Shown: positions 38,561 through 48,206, numbered from the stretch's first letter. The stretch is 64,000 nt of DNA from Parabacteroides goldsteinii (GCF_015550595.1 NZ_JADNBB010000017.1:88334-152333); one strand, 5' to 3'. The notes: generated by a model not told the origin, from the sequence alone. Numbers and translations: made by a program.

Positions 38561-39379
38561 TCAGAACAACAATTCTTTTCTCCTTTTCCTGTATTCACCG
38601 GGGGGTATGCCATAATGGTTTTTAAAGACACGCGAAAAATAGGCATCATCGTAAAACCCTAGCCGGTAGGCAATCTCTTTTATATTATATTCATTGTTCA
38701 CAAGAAGCGGGAGGGCAGCATTCATCCGTAGCAATGAAATATAATTGGCCGGAGTAGTGTTCAATGATTCCCTGAATAGCTTATGGAAATAGTTCGGTGA
38801 AATGTTACAGCAGTCTGCCAGTTGTTTCAGCCGGACAGGTTCGGTGAAATGTTCTTTTATATATAGAATAGCTGGTTCTATTATGCGGACAGAGTAGATT
38901 TCCTGTGGGGAAGTCCAAGGATAATTTTCCAATAAAGCAACAATCATGGCCTGGATACCGGCCTGCATGCGTAATGACTCCAGATAGTATTCCTTATAGG
39001 AAGTCGGTTCACCGGAGACGAGATCCTCTATATGGGCGAGTGAACAGGAAATGATATCCATTGTTCCCGTAAAATTGACAATTAACGGCATCGACAGCAG
39101 GCTATGATGTATAATTAAATCTTTGGGAATGAAATGAAGCCAGTTTGTGGAGAAAGAGTGCAGGCATTGCTGGGCTGTCAGTTTATTCCCGTTGATAAAA
39201 TACAAGTTTCCGCTCTCCAACAAATATTCTTTGTTTTCATCAGACAGGAAGAGCTTCCCGTCGGTAATTTGATATATCTTGAAGCAGTTGTCTATATCCG
39301 AATGTTTTTTATTCCAGGTTTTATTACCTGTGTAAGTTCCTCCGGTAAGGATATCTATCGTATGGTTTAAATGAATCAT
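38561..39379 (-). CDS. AraC family transcriptional regulator
   Basis: 272 aa from the ATG at 39377-39379. The open frame runs 17 codons further upstream, but that part overlaps an inverted repeat and looks like promoter DNA. The N-terminal half is an AraC-type sensor (cupin-like) domain with YTGNKTWNKKHSDIDNCF. Residues about 170-272 are the double helix-turn-helix: LKQLADCCNISPNYFHKLFRESLNTTPANYI and IKEIAYRLGFYDDAYFSRVFKNHYGIPPGEYRKR. The gene is divergent from two fucosidase genes, so it is probably their sugar-responsive activator. Ligand unknown; fucose is the obvious guess. Confidence 0.9.
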   Translation of the reverse strand: MIHLNHTIDILTGGTYTGNKTWNKKHSDIDNCFKIYQITDGKLFLSDENKEYLLESGNLYFINGNKLTAQQCLHSFSTNWLHFIPKDLIIHHSLLSMPLIVNFTGTMDIISCSLAHIEDLVSGEPTSYKEYYLESLRMQAGIQAMIVALLENYPWTSPQEIYSVRIIEPAILYIKEHFTEPVRLKQLADCCNISPNYFHKLFRESLNTTPANYISLLRMNAALPLLVNNEYNIKEIAYRLGFYDDAYFSRVFKNHYGIPPGEYRKRRKELLF

Positions 39380-39401
39380 ATTGTTATTGTCTGAAATAAG
39401 A

Positions 39402-39430
39402 TTGTACAATAATAGCCAAAAATTATACAA
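39402..39430. promoter_or_regulatory. Inverted repeat between araC-type gene and fucosidase genes
   Basis: Arms TTGTACAAT (39402-39410) and ATTATACAA (39422-39430), one mismatch, centre 11 nt, in the divergent promoter region. Right of it is a -7 box TATTTTTG at 39453-39460 in front of the first fucosidase. A likely operator for the AraC-type regulator; the binding itself is an inference. Confidence 0.45.
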
Positions 39431-39487
39431 TCCGTATGTGAAAAGGAATATTTATTTTTGCCGGTACTTAATTCTAAATGCAATATC

Positions 39488-40495
39488 ATGAAAACAATAG
39501 TAGGAAGTCTGTGTGTTTGGTACACGATAATACTCTGTGTATTTACCGGTTGTAATCAGAAAAAGGTTATCCCTGATCCGGTCAGGGCACAAGAAGTAGC
39601 CGATCTTCGTTTCGGCATGTTTATCTGCTGGTCGTACAGTACGTTCTCCGGTAAGGAGTGGACCGGTGAACCACATGATGTCTCTTTCTTCCGTGCAACC
39701 TCCTGCAATACCGATCAATGGGCAAAGACTGCCAAAGAAGCGGGTATGAATTATATCCTGTTCCTGACCAAGCATCATGACGGTTTTTGTCTGTGGGATA
39801 CACAGACGACCGATCTGAAAGTTACCAATGCACCGTTAAATACAGATGTACTGAAGAAATTACGTGCTTCGTGCGATAAATACAGTATAAAACTGGCTCT
39901 GTACTTTTCCGAAGGAGATTGGAATTGGGAAGGAGCCGAACGTGGACAAAGTCAGAAAGGCGGAAGTGATCCGGAAATGAAAAAAGCCCAGCTGAAAGAA
40001 TTGCTTACCCAATACGGTCCGATAGAATTTATCTGGTTTGATCATGCCGTAGGGGACGGAGGTCTCTCACATGACGAAACAACGGCATGGGTACATCAGT
40101 TTCAGCCCAATTGTTTTGTCGGATATAATCATGGAGCACCTTCCGGTCGTCTGAGCTTACGTGAGCGGGGATGTGCCGGCCCGTTGGGTGGTGACAATCT
40201 TACCTGGGTGGCAGATGCCGGAAAGAATGAGAAAGCGTACGATGGTTATTTAGTCGCAGAGTTTACTTATCCCTTATTACCAGCTCATGAAGGTGGAGCG
40301 GATTGGTTTTATTCATTGCCACAACATGACTCGTTAGCTTACCCTGCAGAAAAAGTCTATAAGGATTATAAGGAAGCCGTTGAATACGGAAATATCTTTT
40401 CATTGAATATCGGCCCGGATTATAATGGAAATATTCGTGAGATAGACCGTAAGGTACTTCAGGAAGTAGGTCGGATGATAAAAGAAAATATATAG
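39488..40495 (+). CDS. Alpha-L-fucosidase (GH29), lipoprotein
   Basis: 335 aa from the ATG at 39488, chosen because it gives a lipoprotein signal MKTIVGSLCVWYTIILCVFTGC; the frame opens 10 codons earlier, over the -7 box. The GH29 catalytic domain shows FGMFICWSYSTFSGKEW, ILFLTKHHDGFCLWDT, IKLALYFSEGDWNW and IEFIWFDHA, where the Asp in the last is the family nucleophile position. It ends soon after the barrel (SLNIGPDYNGNIREID), so there is no C-terminal carbohydrate module. By family it releases fucose from host or milk glycans. Probably surface or periplasmic. Forms a pair with the next gene, 6 bp on. Confidence 0.92.
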   Translation: MKTIVGSLCVWYTIILCVFTGCNQKKVIPDPVRAQEVADLRFGMFICWSYSTFSGKEWTGEPHDVSFFRATSCNTDQWAKTAKEAGMNYILFLTKHHDGFCLWDTQTTDLKVTNAPLNTDVLKKLRASCDKYSIKLALYFSEGDWNWEGAERGQSQKGGSDPEMKKAQLKELLTQYGPIEFIWFDHAVGDGGLSHDETTAWVHQFQPNCFVGYNHGAPSGRLSLRERGCAGPLGGDNLTWVADAGKNEKAYDGYLVAEFTYPLLPAHEGGADWFYSLPQHDSLAYPAEKVYKDYKEAVEYGNIFSLNIGPDYNGNIREIDRKVLQEVGRMIKENI

Positions 40496-40501
40496 AAACT
40501 G

Positions 40502-41986
40502 GTGGTTTGTATGCAAAAATTAGATAACCTGTTGTGGGGATTTGTTTTATGTTCCCTGATGGCTTGCAGTAACGAGCAGAAAGAGGTATATGTCAATTCC
40601 TGTACTTTTCCTGAAGGGGCAAGTCTGAAGGAAAAGGTTCGTTTGTCGGCTCATGTTGTTCCGTCCGCCCGGCAATTGGAATGGCAACAGATGGAGTTTA
40701 CCGGCTTTATTTGTTATGGCATAAATACTTTTACCGATATGGAATGGGGAACAGGCAAAGAAGATCCGGCAATTTTTAATCCCACTGAACTGGATGCCGG
40801 GCAGTGGGTTCGAACAGCCAAAGAAGCTGGCATGAAAATGATATTACTAACCTGTAAACATCATGACGGGTTCTGTTTGTGGCCATCGGCTTATACGGAT
40901 TTTTCAGTGGCCTCCAGTCCATGGAAAGAAGGTAAGGGTGATTTGGTGCGTGATGTTTCGGATGCTTGTAAAGAGCAAGGGCTGAAGTTTGCTGTTTACC
41001 TTTCTCCCTGGGATATGAACCATTCGGATTACGGAACGGAGCAGTACAATGATTTTTTCGTTAATCAGCTGACGGAGTTGCTGACGCAGTATGGCCGTGT
41101 CGATGAAGTCTGGTTTGATGGTGCTTGTGGCGAAGGACCGAATGGGAAAAAGCAAGTCTACGATTTTAAGCGTTATTACGAAGTAATCCGGCGTTTGCAA
41201 CCCCAGGCGGTTATAGCCGTTATGGGGCCGGATGTCAGATGGGTTGGAACGGAGAGTGGCTATGGACGTGATACGGAGTGGAGTACTTTGCCTGCAACAG
41301 CAGCCAACTTGTCGGATATTGCCGAGTCATCCCAGCAGGAAGCAGGAAGTGGCACATTTCTTCCGGTAGGAAATATGATGGAAAATGATCTGGGAAGCCG
41401 CAAACTGCTGGCAGATGCCAAAGGAGTGATTTGGTATCCGTCTGAAGTGGATGTTTCTATCCGTCCGGGTTGGTTCTATCATGCTTCTGAAGATACACTG
41501 GTTAAAACACCTCAGAAATTGATTGATATCTATTATAGTTCGGTCGGGAAAAATTCATTGCTACTATTGAACCTGCCTCCGGATAAACGAGGAGTGATCC
41601 ACGAAAATGATGTATCCAGCCTAATGAATATGCAACGAATACTGAGAAATACTTTTGAAAAGAATCTGACGGATGGAGCAAAGATTTCTTTCGGTAAAAA
41701 TGAAATAGGGGTCTCTTTTGGCGAAGAACGGGAATTCGACCGGTTGCTTTTGCGGGAAAACATAACAGAAGGACAACGAATAGAAAAGTTTGTATTAGAA
41801 TGCCGGGTGGATACTGAATGGATACCGGTAGCGGAAGGAACAACAGTCGGATATAAGCGAATTTTACGATTTGATCCGGTACGTTGTTGTGAAGCACGTA
41901 TTGTTATCAAAGAAACGAGGGATGTCCCCCAAATATCGGAAATAGGTTTTTATAAGGCATCAGAAGAAGAAACGGTAAAGGAATAA
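40502..41986 (+). CDS. Alpha-L-fucosidase (GH29) with C-terminal beta domain, lipoprotein
   Basis: 494 aa; an in-frame ATG three codons on (40511) is an equal start choice. Lipoprotein signal ending VLCSLMAC. The GH29 domain has FICYGINTFTDMEWGTGKEDP, ILLTCKHHDGFCLWPS, LKFAVYLSPWDMN and VDEVWFDGACGEG with the nucleophile Asp. About 140 residues after the catalytic barrel form a beta-rich F5/8-type or similar domain (ISFGKNEIGVSFGEEREFDRLLL). The protein differs strongly from the first fucosidase, so the two likely take different linkages. Followed by the bidirectional terminator at 42013-42059. Confidence 0.93.
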   Translation: MVCMQKLDNLLWGFVLCSLMACSNEQKEVYVNSCTFPEGASLKEKVRLSAHVVPSARQLEWQQMEFTGFICYGINTFTDMEWGTGKEDPAIFNPTELDAGQWVRTAKEAGMKMILLTCKHHDGFCLWPSAYTDFSVASSPWKEGKGDLVRDVSDACKEQGLKFAVYLSPWDMNHSDYGTEQYNDFFVNQLTELLTQYGRVDEVWFDGACGEGPNGKKQVYDFKRYYEVIRRLQPQAVIAVMGPDVRWVGTESGYGRDTEWSTLPATAANLSDIAESSQQEAGSGTFLPVGNMMENDLGSRKLLADAKGVIWYPSEVDVSIRPGWFYHASEDTLVKTPQKLIDIYYSSVGKNSLLLLNLPPDKRGVIHENDVSSLMNMQRILRNTFEKNLTDGAKISFGKNEIGVSFGEEREFDRLLLRENITEGQRIEKFVLECRVDTEWIPVAEGTTVGYKRILRFDPVRCCEARIVIKETRDVPQISEIGFYKASEEETVKE

Positions 41987-42012
41987 ATTCATTCTTTTCC
42001 GATAAAAAAGAG

Positions 42013-42059
42013 AAACAGGTGTGTCAAATGGTTATTATGAGACTTTGGCACACCTGTTT
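42013..42059. terminator. Bidirectional terminator between fucosidase and flavodoxin genes
   Basis: 16-bp arms AAACAGGTGTGTCAAA (42013-42028) and TTTGGCACACCTGTTT (42044-42059) with one G-T mismatch and a 15-nt loop. It lies between two convergent operons and has T-runs on either side. Confidence 0.85.
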
Positions 42060-42066
42060 ATTTGAT

Positions 42067-42609
42067 TTAGCAATTGAACGAATTATCTGCTGAGAGCGTC
42101 TCGCTTTCAAACTCATGTTTTATTTGATTAACCCAATGCTTGATCCGTTCATCTGTCTTTTCGGGTTGATTTTCGATATCCAGCGCTAATCCTACGAACT
42201 TACCTTTTTTTACAGCCTGGGATTGATTGAAGCGGTATCCATCTGTTGAGGTATGGCCTATCACGATGGCTCCCCGTTTGGTAAAAGCTTCTGCCAGAAA
42301 ACCGATTGCATCGACGAAATTATCCGGATATTTAACCTGGTCTCCCAGGCCAAAAACTGCTACTTTTTTTCCTTTCAGGTCGGAAGAGGTTACTACCGGC
42401 ATTATTTCATCCCAATACGTAGGCAATTCTCCGTCAAACCAGGTTGAAGAACCGACAATAATATGATCGTATGACTCGAAATCTTTCTCTCCTGAATTTT
42501 CAACCGGGATAATATCGATCTGAACGTCATGGAATGCCTCTTTTATCTTTTGGGCAACTGCTGCCGTTTTCGCTGTGGACGAACCATAAAATAATCCAAT
42601 CTTTTTCAT
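42067..42609 (-). CDS. fldA: Flavodoxin (long chain)
   Basis: 180 aa. FMN phosphate loop GLFYGSSTAKTAAVAQKI (the S/TxTxxT pattern kept as SSTAKT), GSSTWFDGELPTYWDE (first aromatic FMN lid) and VAVFGLGDQVKYPDNFVD (second lid and long-chain insert). A low-potential electron carrier that can replace ferredoxin when iron is short. It is the last gene of the 2-oxoacid dehydrogenase operon, 11 bp after the E1 gene. Its place there suggests it may take part in electron transfer in that pathway or simply share a promoter. Confidence 0.94.
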   Translation of the reverse strand: MKKIGLFYGSSTAKTAAVAQKIKEAFHDVQIDIIPVENSGEKDFESYDHIIVGSSTWFDGELPTYWDEIMPVVTSSDLKGKKVAVFGLGDQVKYPDNFVDAIGFLAEAFTKRGAIVIGHTSTDGYRFNQSQAVKKGKFVGLALDIENQPEKTDERIKHWVNQIKHEFESETLSADNSFNC

Positions 42610-42620
42610 ACATCATTCTA

Positions 42621-44651
42621 TTAATAATCCAACAAATCTTTAGCTGCTTTATAAATTTTCTCCTCATTCGGGAGGATCGCTTTTTCCAGGATCGGGTGAA
42701 AACCGACCGGGGTAAATATTGAACCGACCCGTTGTATCGGAGCATCCAGATACTGGAACAACTCTGCACCGATCATACTGGCTATTTCTGCTCCAAAACC
42801 AGAGAATACTTTGTCTTCATGTACGATTAAAACCTTACTTGTCTTTTTTACAGAGTCAAAGATCGTCTCTTTATCCAATGGAATCAATGAGCGTATATCG
42901 ATCACTTCGACATTCCGGCCATGTTCTTTCTGTAATCGTTCCGCGACATTCAAACAAAGATGGGTCGTATTGCCGTATGTAATAATACTCATATCTTCTC
43001 CCGGACGGCGGATACGAGCTTTCCCGAAAGGAACCTCGAAATCGTCAGGTACGAAAGTTGCCGCTTCAGTGGCATTGTACAGGGCTTTGGGTTCCAGGAA
43101 TAATGTAAAACCCTTGGAACGCATGCTGGTACGGAGCAAACCGGCTGCATCATCGGCAAACGAAGGGTAAACGATGCGTGCTCCCGGCAGGGTTGTCAGT
43201 GCTCCTTCTATCGTTTGTGAATGATACAAGCCACCGCCGATGTAGCCACCGGAAGCGAGCCGCAGGGTTATATTCGGGGTGAATTGTCCGTAACTTCTCC
43301 AGTATTCATGTGTGCACTCTACATATTGCTCAATGGCAGGCCAGAAATAATCTGCAAATTCGGCTCCTTCAATTACGACATGTATCTTCGGATCGAACCT
43401 ACACATCCCATTAGCCGAACCGACGATATAATCCTCTGCAATCGGCGCATTAAATACACGGGCGTCTCCAAATTCCTGTTGCATGCCTTTTGAGATATTG
43501 AAAACACCTCCTTTATCTTTGTTAGCAATATCTTGTCCCCAGATGAAAGTATCCGGGTTATACCGGAATTCTGCTTTTAGGGTTTTGTTGATAGCCGTAG
43601 CCAATGTTTCCTTTTCACCGGACTCATTTTGTATGCCGTCTACATATTTCTTAGGGAGGTAAGGTTCCGGCAATACGAAATCGGTAACCGTTGCAGGGTC
43701 CGGATCAGGGGCAGCCAGTGCTTTCCGGTTGGCTGCACTCAGGTCTTTCTTGGCTTTATCCTCGATCTCTTTCAGCTCTTCCTCCGTGAAACGTTTGTAC
43801 CGGAGAAGCATACGCCGGAACTTCTGTAAGGGATCGGCCGCCTTTACGTAATTCAGCTCGTTTTCATCGCGGTATAAGGTATGCTTATCTGAATTGGAGT
43901 GGGAGCCGATACGCACACAATTGGCTTGTACAATTACCGGAATACGGTTGAGAGCATATTCTTTTGCCTCTGTCATGGCATTCATCGAGTCAAATACGTC
44001 TTTACCGTTACAATGAATGATCTTCAGGTTCTTGAAACCGGAGAAATTATCGGCTACCTTTCGGTTTGCCGTTTGGTCTTCTTTGGGTACGGAGATCCCG
44101 TATCCGTTATCCTGAATAACGAATATTACCGGTAAGCGTTCCGTACTGGCTCCGTTAATAGCCTCGTATACAAAACCTTCGGATGTCGCCGACTCTCCGT
44201 GGGAAGTGATAGCCACTCCTTTGTGTTTATAATAAACCATAGCCCTGCCTACACCGGCGGCATGCAGGTCGTGAGTTCCTGTGGCAGACGATATGTTCTC
44301 TATATTCCATTCCATTTTGGAGAAATGATTAGACATATGCCGTCCGGCACTTGTCAGGTCGGTTGCTTTGGATATTCCGTTCAGTATAACTTCTTCAGGG
44401 GTCATTCCTGCTGATAGTACCGTGAGCATATCCCGGTAATAGGGGAACAGGAAGTCTTCTCCTTTTTTGAATACCTGTCCGATCGCCAGCTGGATGCCAT
44501 CATGACCGGCATAAGGGGCATGATACGACCAGCCCAGCGATTGTAACAGGTAAGAAGGGGCCTTTTCATCGAGAGCCCGTCCTAATGTCATCAGGTAAAA
44601 CCATTTTTTCAGGGTTTCCTTATCTGTATTTTTTATATCGTACTTTTTCAT
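42621..44651 (-). CDS. 2-oxoacid (branched-chain type) dehydrogenase E1, alpha-beta fusion
   Basis: 676 aa, with E1-alpha (about residues 1-320) fused to E1-beta (about 345-676). The ThDP region reads SHGESATSEGFVYEAINGAS and then QDNGYGIS. The beta part has QDIANKDKGGVF, the ANGMCRFDPKIHVVIEGAEFADYFWPAIEQ region and the C-terminal transketolase domain with VIDIRSLIPLDKETI. Such fused E1 chains are normal in Bacteroidetes. Pyruvate, branched-chain or other 2-oxoacids are possible substrates. It is followed closely by flavodoxin and preceded 18 bp by E2. Confidence 0.93.
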   Translation of the reverse strand: MKKYDIKNTDKETLKKWFYLMTLGRALDEKAPSYLLQSLGWSYHAPYAGHDGIQLAIGQVFKKGEDFLFPYYRDMLTVLSAGMTPEEVILNGISKATDLTSAGRHMSNHFSKMEWNIENISSATGTHDLHAAGVGRAMVYYKHKGVAITSHGESATSEGFVYEAINGASTERLPVIFVIQDNGYGISVPKEDQTANRKVADNFSGFKNLKIIHCNGKDVFDSMNAMTEAKEYALNRIPVIVQANCVRIGSHSNSDKHTLYRDENELNYVKAADPLQKFRRMLLRYKRFTEEELKEIEDKAKKDLSAANRKALAAPDPDPATVTDFVLPEPYLPKKYVDGIQNESGEKETLATAINKTLKAEFRYNPDTFIWGQDIANKDKGGVFNISKGMQQEFGDARVFNAPIAEDYIVGSANGMCRFDPKIHVVIEGAEFADYFWPAIEQYVECTHEYWRSYGQFTPNITLRLASGGYIGGGLYHSQTIEGALTTLPGARIVYPSFADDAAGLLRTSMRSKGFTLFLEPKALYNATEAATFVPDDFEVPFGKARIRRPGEDMSIITYGNTTHLCLNVAERLQKEHGRNVEVIDIRSLIPLDKETIFDSVKKTSKVLIVHEDKVFSGFGAEIASMIGAELFQYLDAPIQRVGSIFTPVGFHPILEKAILPNEEKIYKAAKDLLDY

Positions 44652-44669
44652 TTTTGATCATATTAATTA

Positions 44670-46004
44670 TTAAAGATCCCAGTTTTCCAGATAATCGGCA
44701 ATGCGGCGCAGGAAAGCACCACCCAATGTCCCGTTGATGATCCGGTGGTCGTATGATAACGACAGGTACATTTTATGGCGGATGCCGATCATATCGCCTT
44801 CCGGTGTTTCAATCACTGCCGGTTTTTTCTCGATGTAGCCTACTCCCAGGATAGCAACCTGGGGTTGATTGATGATCGGTGTACCGAACAGGTTTTTGAA
44901 TGTTCCGAAATTGGTGATCGTAAAGGTTCCTCCCTGTATATCGTCCGGAGATAGTTTATTGTTACGAGCTTTGTTTGCCAGTGAGTCGATAGCCACAGCC
45001 AAACCGTTCAGGTTCAGTTTGTCGGCATCATGTATCACCGGGACGATCAGGTTTCCGTCATTTAAAGAGACGGCAATACCTACGTTGATATGCTTCTTCA
45101 GGATCATCTGATAACCTTCTACCGACGCATTTACCTGTGGAAAATCTGCCAAGGCCTTGGCTGTAGCCTCTGTAATAGCCGGCATATATGTCAGGCTGAT
45201 ACCTTCGCGTTTCTGGAAAGCTTCTTTAGTGCGGGTACGCCATTTCACCAGTTTGGTAACGTCTACCTCCACCACTGTGGTAACATGCGGGGAAACCTTT
45301 TTAGATAATACCATATGATCTGCAACGATCTTGTGTACGCGATCCATTTCAACAACCTTATCTTCTGCGGTAGCCGACGATGGAGCGGCATGTGATGGAG
45401 AAGAGGTTGTTGCCTGTTGAACCTGAATAGCCGGTTCCGGCTTTTTCTCCGGCACAGCCTGCGTTGATTGAAGTTGCTGTTTTGGAGTTGTACCTTTCTT
45501 TCCGGAAAGATAATCTTTCATATCTTTTTTACTTAAACGTCCCATATAACCGGTTCCCGGAATAAGGTCCATTTCTTCTTTACTCAGATTAGCTTCTTTA
45601 GCCATCTGAAGAACGACAGGGGAATACCATCTTTCATCCTCTTTTGCCGCCTGTGCCTTAGGAATGACGGTTGAAGAAGTTGCTACGCTTGCACTTTCTG
45701 TGCTATTACTTACCACTTCTTCTTGGGGCGTTGCATTGTTGTCGGGAATATCCTCTTCGGATCCTTCCAGTTGGATAATGGCCACAGTTGTTCCCACAGC
45801 CACCGTATCGCCTTCACCAAATAATATTTTAAGTACTTTGCCGGCAACGGGAGATGGGATCTCCGCACTTACTTTTGCCGTACTTACTTCAAAAAGCACG
45901 TCATCTTCGTTTACCTGATCACTGGTTTTTACAGACCAGGAGATAATGGTCCCCTCTGTAACGCTTTCGCCCAGCTTGGGCATTTTTATTTCAAATGTAG
46001 CCAT
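44670..46004 (-). CDS. 2-oxoacid dehydrogenase E2, dihydrolipoamide acyltransferase
   Basis: 444 aa. The lipoyl domain covers residues 1-80 with the lipoylated Lys44 in EVSTAKVSAE. A Ser/Thr/Pro/Ala linker follows, then the E3-binding domain at about 130-165 (YSPVVLQMAKEANL, GTGYMGRLSKKDM), another linker, and the acyltransferase domain from about 225 on with the catalytic YDHRIINGTLGG near the end. It forms the core of the complex with E1 and LpdA coded around it. The lipoate ligase in the same operon attaches the cofactor to Lys44. Confidence 0.95.
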   Translation of the reverse strand: MATFEIKMPKLGESVTEGTIISWSVKTSDQVNEDDVLFEVSTAKVSAEIPSPVAGKVLKILFGEGDTVAVGTTVAIIQLEGSEEDIPDNNATPQEEVVSNSTESASVATSSTVIPKAQAAKEDERWYSPVVLQMAKEANLSKEEMDLIPGTGYMGRLSKKDMKDYLSGKKGTTPKQQLQSTQAVPEKKPEPAIQVQQATTSSPSHAAPSSATAEDKVVEMDRVHKIVADHMVLSKKVSPHVTTVVEVDVTKLVKWRTRTKEAFQKREGISLTYMPAITEATAKALADFPQVNASVEGYQMILKKHINVGIAVSLNDGNLIVPVIHDADKLNLNGLAVAIDSLANKARNNKLSPDDIQGGTFTITNFGTFKNLFGTPIINQPQVAILGVGYIEKKPAVIETPEGDMIGIRHKMYLSLSYDHRIINGTLGGAFLRRIADYLENWDL

Positions 46005-46125
46005 AGTTAATTAATCTTTTTGCTTTGTTCTTTCGCCGGATAAGTCCAGTTGACCTATACGTTTTATTTTCTCTATCGTTAAAATAGAACAACGGTTGGA
46101 TGCGGAAAGTTCTATGTTACAAGGT

Positions 46126-46857
46126 TTAAGTGTTGTAAATCCAATTTCTGTCAGCATATTTGTTATTCCTTAACAACCGGATGTTTTCCAGGTCACTTGC
46201 GTTGAACTCGTAATAACGGTTATTATCTGTATGAGTGAAAAAATAGTCCATCAGTGAACGCTTCAATTCATCGATGGAAGTGGGTTTCGGAAACATACCG
46301 GATAGGTTTGTGACCGGACTTTTTACCGATTTAACAAAATAAGGACGGGAGATGGTTCCGTGAGCGGATAAAATATCTGATGGTTGAAGAACCCGGTTAA
46401 GTATATCCAGATCCGTGGAAAATAATAAGGTGGCATGATGCATCATCCTGCGTTTATGGATAGCCTGTGCACTTCCGGATATTTTTAATCCGTTGACGGT
46501 TAATCCCTGTCGTTCATCGGCTTTCGCATGAATTCCGAGAGTTCCGAGAAAACGGATTATACTTTTTGTAAACCGGATGGAGTCGATCTGGCTGCTATTT
46601 TCAATAAAGGTGAGGTTCAGGTTTCCCATATCGTGATACACAGCACCACCTCCGGAGAAACGGCGGGCTATCCGTATCTGTTTTTCCTGTATAAACTCCA
46701 TATCTGCTTCTGCCCATATATTCTGATGTTTCCCGATAACGACAGCCGGTTCATTCTGCCACAACATAAAGATATCTTCCGAAAAGTTCTTTAGAAGATA
46801 TTCTTCTGCTGCGAGATTGAACCAGGCGTCTGTATAGGTGTTGTAAATGCAAAGCAT
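46126..46857 (-). CDS. lplA: Lipoate-protein ligase
   Basis: 243 aa. Family marks are the ligand loop RRFSGGGAVYHDMGNLNLTFI, VNGLKISGSAQAIHKRRMMHHATLLF (with the catalytic lysine) and an N-terminus without the long C-terminal accessory domain of E. coli LplA. It uses ATP and free lipoate to modify E2. The ATG shares one base with the stop region of lpdA (overlap at 46857), so it is translated with it. The 121 bp between it and the E2 gene hold no clear terminator. Confidence 0.93.
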   Translation of the reverse strand: MLCIYNTYTDAWFNLAAEEYLLKNFSEDIFMLWQNEPAVVIGKHQNIWAEADMEFIQEKQIRIARRFSGGGAVYHDMGNLNLTFIENSSQIDSIRFTKSIIRFLGTLGIHAKADERQGLTVNGLKISGSAQAIHKRRMMHHATLLFSTDLDILNRVLQPSDILSAHGTISRPYFVKSVKSPVTNLSGMFPKPTSIDELKRSLMDYFFTHTDNNRYYEFNASDLENIRLLRNNKYADRNWIYNT

Positions 46858-48206
46858 TACAGGTATAAACTTTCATGTATGACTTCTCCAACCGTAGGAT
46901 GGGGAAAGACATTTTTTTTGAATTGCTCTGTCGTGTAACCGTTTTCTACGGCAATGCCGGCTGCAATAATGATTTCCGACGCAGGGTTTCCTAATAGATG
47001 GCAACCGATAATACGGTCGTCTGTGTCGGTGATTAGCTTGCATAGTCCGGTTCCCGTCTCATTCTCTGCCATAAAACGACCGGAATAAGTCATAGGGATC
47101 TTTACCACATTATAGGAGGTACCTTCTGCTTTCAATTCTTCTTCTGTTTTTCCTACGCCTGCGACTTCCGGGTTGGTGTAAACAACGGCTGGAATAGCTT
47201 TGTAGCTCATCCTGTCTTCACGTCCCAGCAGATGATTGATAGCAACTTCCGCTTCCCGGTAGGCCGTATGAGCCAACATGGAGAAACCGGTTACGTCACC
47301 ACAGGCATACACATGAGGGTGGGAGGTTTGCATATATTCGTTCACTTTCACTCCATTGCGGAGAAGTTCCACAGAGAGTGTTTCAAGCCCCAGATTACTA
47401 ACATTTGCTCTACGGCCGACGCTGACCAATATTTTGTCTGCTTCGATCTTCTCTGTTTTTCCGTTTTTTTCCACAATGACACTGTCGGGTGTTACCTCGA
47501 TAACTTTTGTCTCAAGGAAAAACTCGACACCTCTCTTTGCGTACTCTGTACGGAGCATAGCCGACGCTTCTTTATCCATAGCCCCAAGTATTTCAGGCAT
47601 CATTTCAATTACCTTCACTTTGACGCCCATACTGTTAAAGAATGATGCAAATTCGATGCCGATCACTCCACCTCCGATAATAGCAATCGACCGGGGAAGC
47701 TCTTTCATGTCCAGTGCTTCTTTTGAAGTCCAGTACTCTACGTCCGACAATCCTTTGATGGGAGGGATGACTGTTTCAGAACCGGTACAAAGCAGGATGT
47801 TTCTTACAGCGAATACCTCTTCACCGCATTGGATCAGGATATATTCGTCTTCTTCACCCCGGATAACCGCTTCTCCCTGCACGATTGTTACACCGTTACC
47901 ATTGAGTTTGGCTTTGACTCCGAGCGTCAGTTTTTTTACAGTCTTGTTTTTTCGGGCAATGATTTTACCCAAATCGAAGCCCGGAGAAGCATCCGCCTGT
48001 ATTCCATATTTGGAGGCACTCTTTATATTATCCAGTATTTTGGCTGAATATAATAATGTCTTGGTAGGAATACATCCTTCGTTCAGGCATACTCCACCGA
48101 TGGCATTCTTTTCAAAGAGAATAGTTTTTAACCCATTTTCAGCGGCCCGTTCACCGGCAGTGTAGCCGGCAGGTCCTCCTCCGATAATGGCTATATCGTA
48201 TTTCAT
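46857..48206 (-). CDS. lpdA: Dihydrolipoyl dehydrogenase (E3)
   Basis: 449 aa. The FAD motif DIAIIGGGPAGYTAGERAAE is followed by the redox-active disulfide in GGVCLNEGCIPTKTLL, the NAD motif AIIGGGVIGIEFASFF, ACGDVTGFSMLAHTAYREAEVA and the C-terminal active-site His in FPHPTVGEVIHESL. First gene of the operon lpdA-lplA-E2-E1-flavodoxin. It reoxidises the lipoyl arm of E2 with NAD+. No Bacteroidetes-type -7 box was found with certainty in the 170 bp before the ATG. Confidence 0.96.
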   Translation of the reverse strand: MKYDIAIIGGGPAGYTAGERAAENGLKTILFEKNAIGGVCLNEGCIPTKTLLYSAKILDNIKSASKYGIQADASPGFDLGKIIARKNKTVKKLTLGVKAKLNGNGVTIVQGEAVIRGEEDEYILIQCGEEVFAVRNILLCTGSETVIPPIKGLSDVEYWTSKEALDMKELPRSIAIIGGGVIGIEFASFFNSMGVKVKVIEMMPEILGAMDKEASAMLRTEYAKRGVEFFLETKVIEVTPDSVIVEKNGKTEKIEADKILVSVGRRANVSNLGLETLSVELLRNGVKVNEYMQTSHPHVYACGDVTGFSMLAHTAYREAEVAINHLLGREDRMSYKAIPAVVYTNPEVAGVGKTEEELKAEGTSYNVVKIPMTYSGRFMAENETGTGLCKLITDTDDRIIGCHLLGNPASEIIIAAGIAVENGYTTEQFKKNVFPHPTVGEVIHESLYL

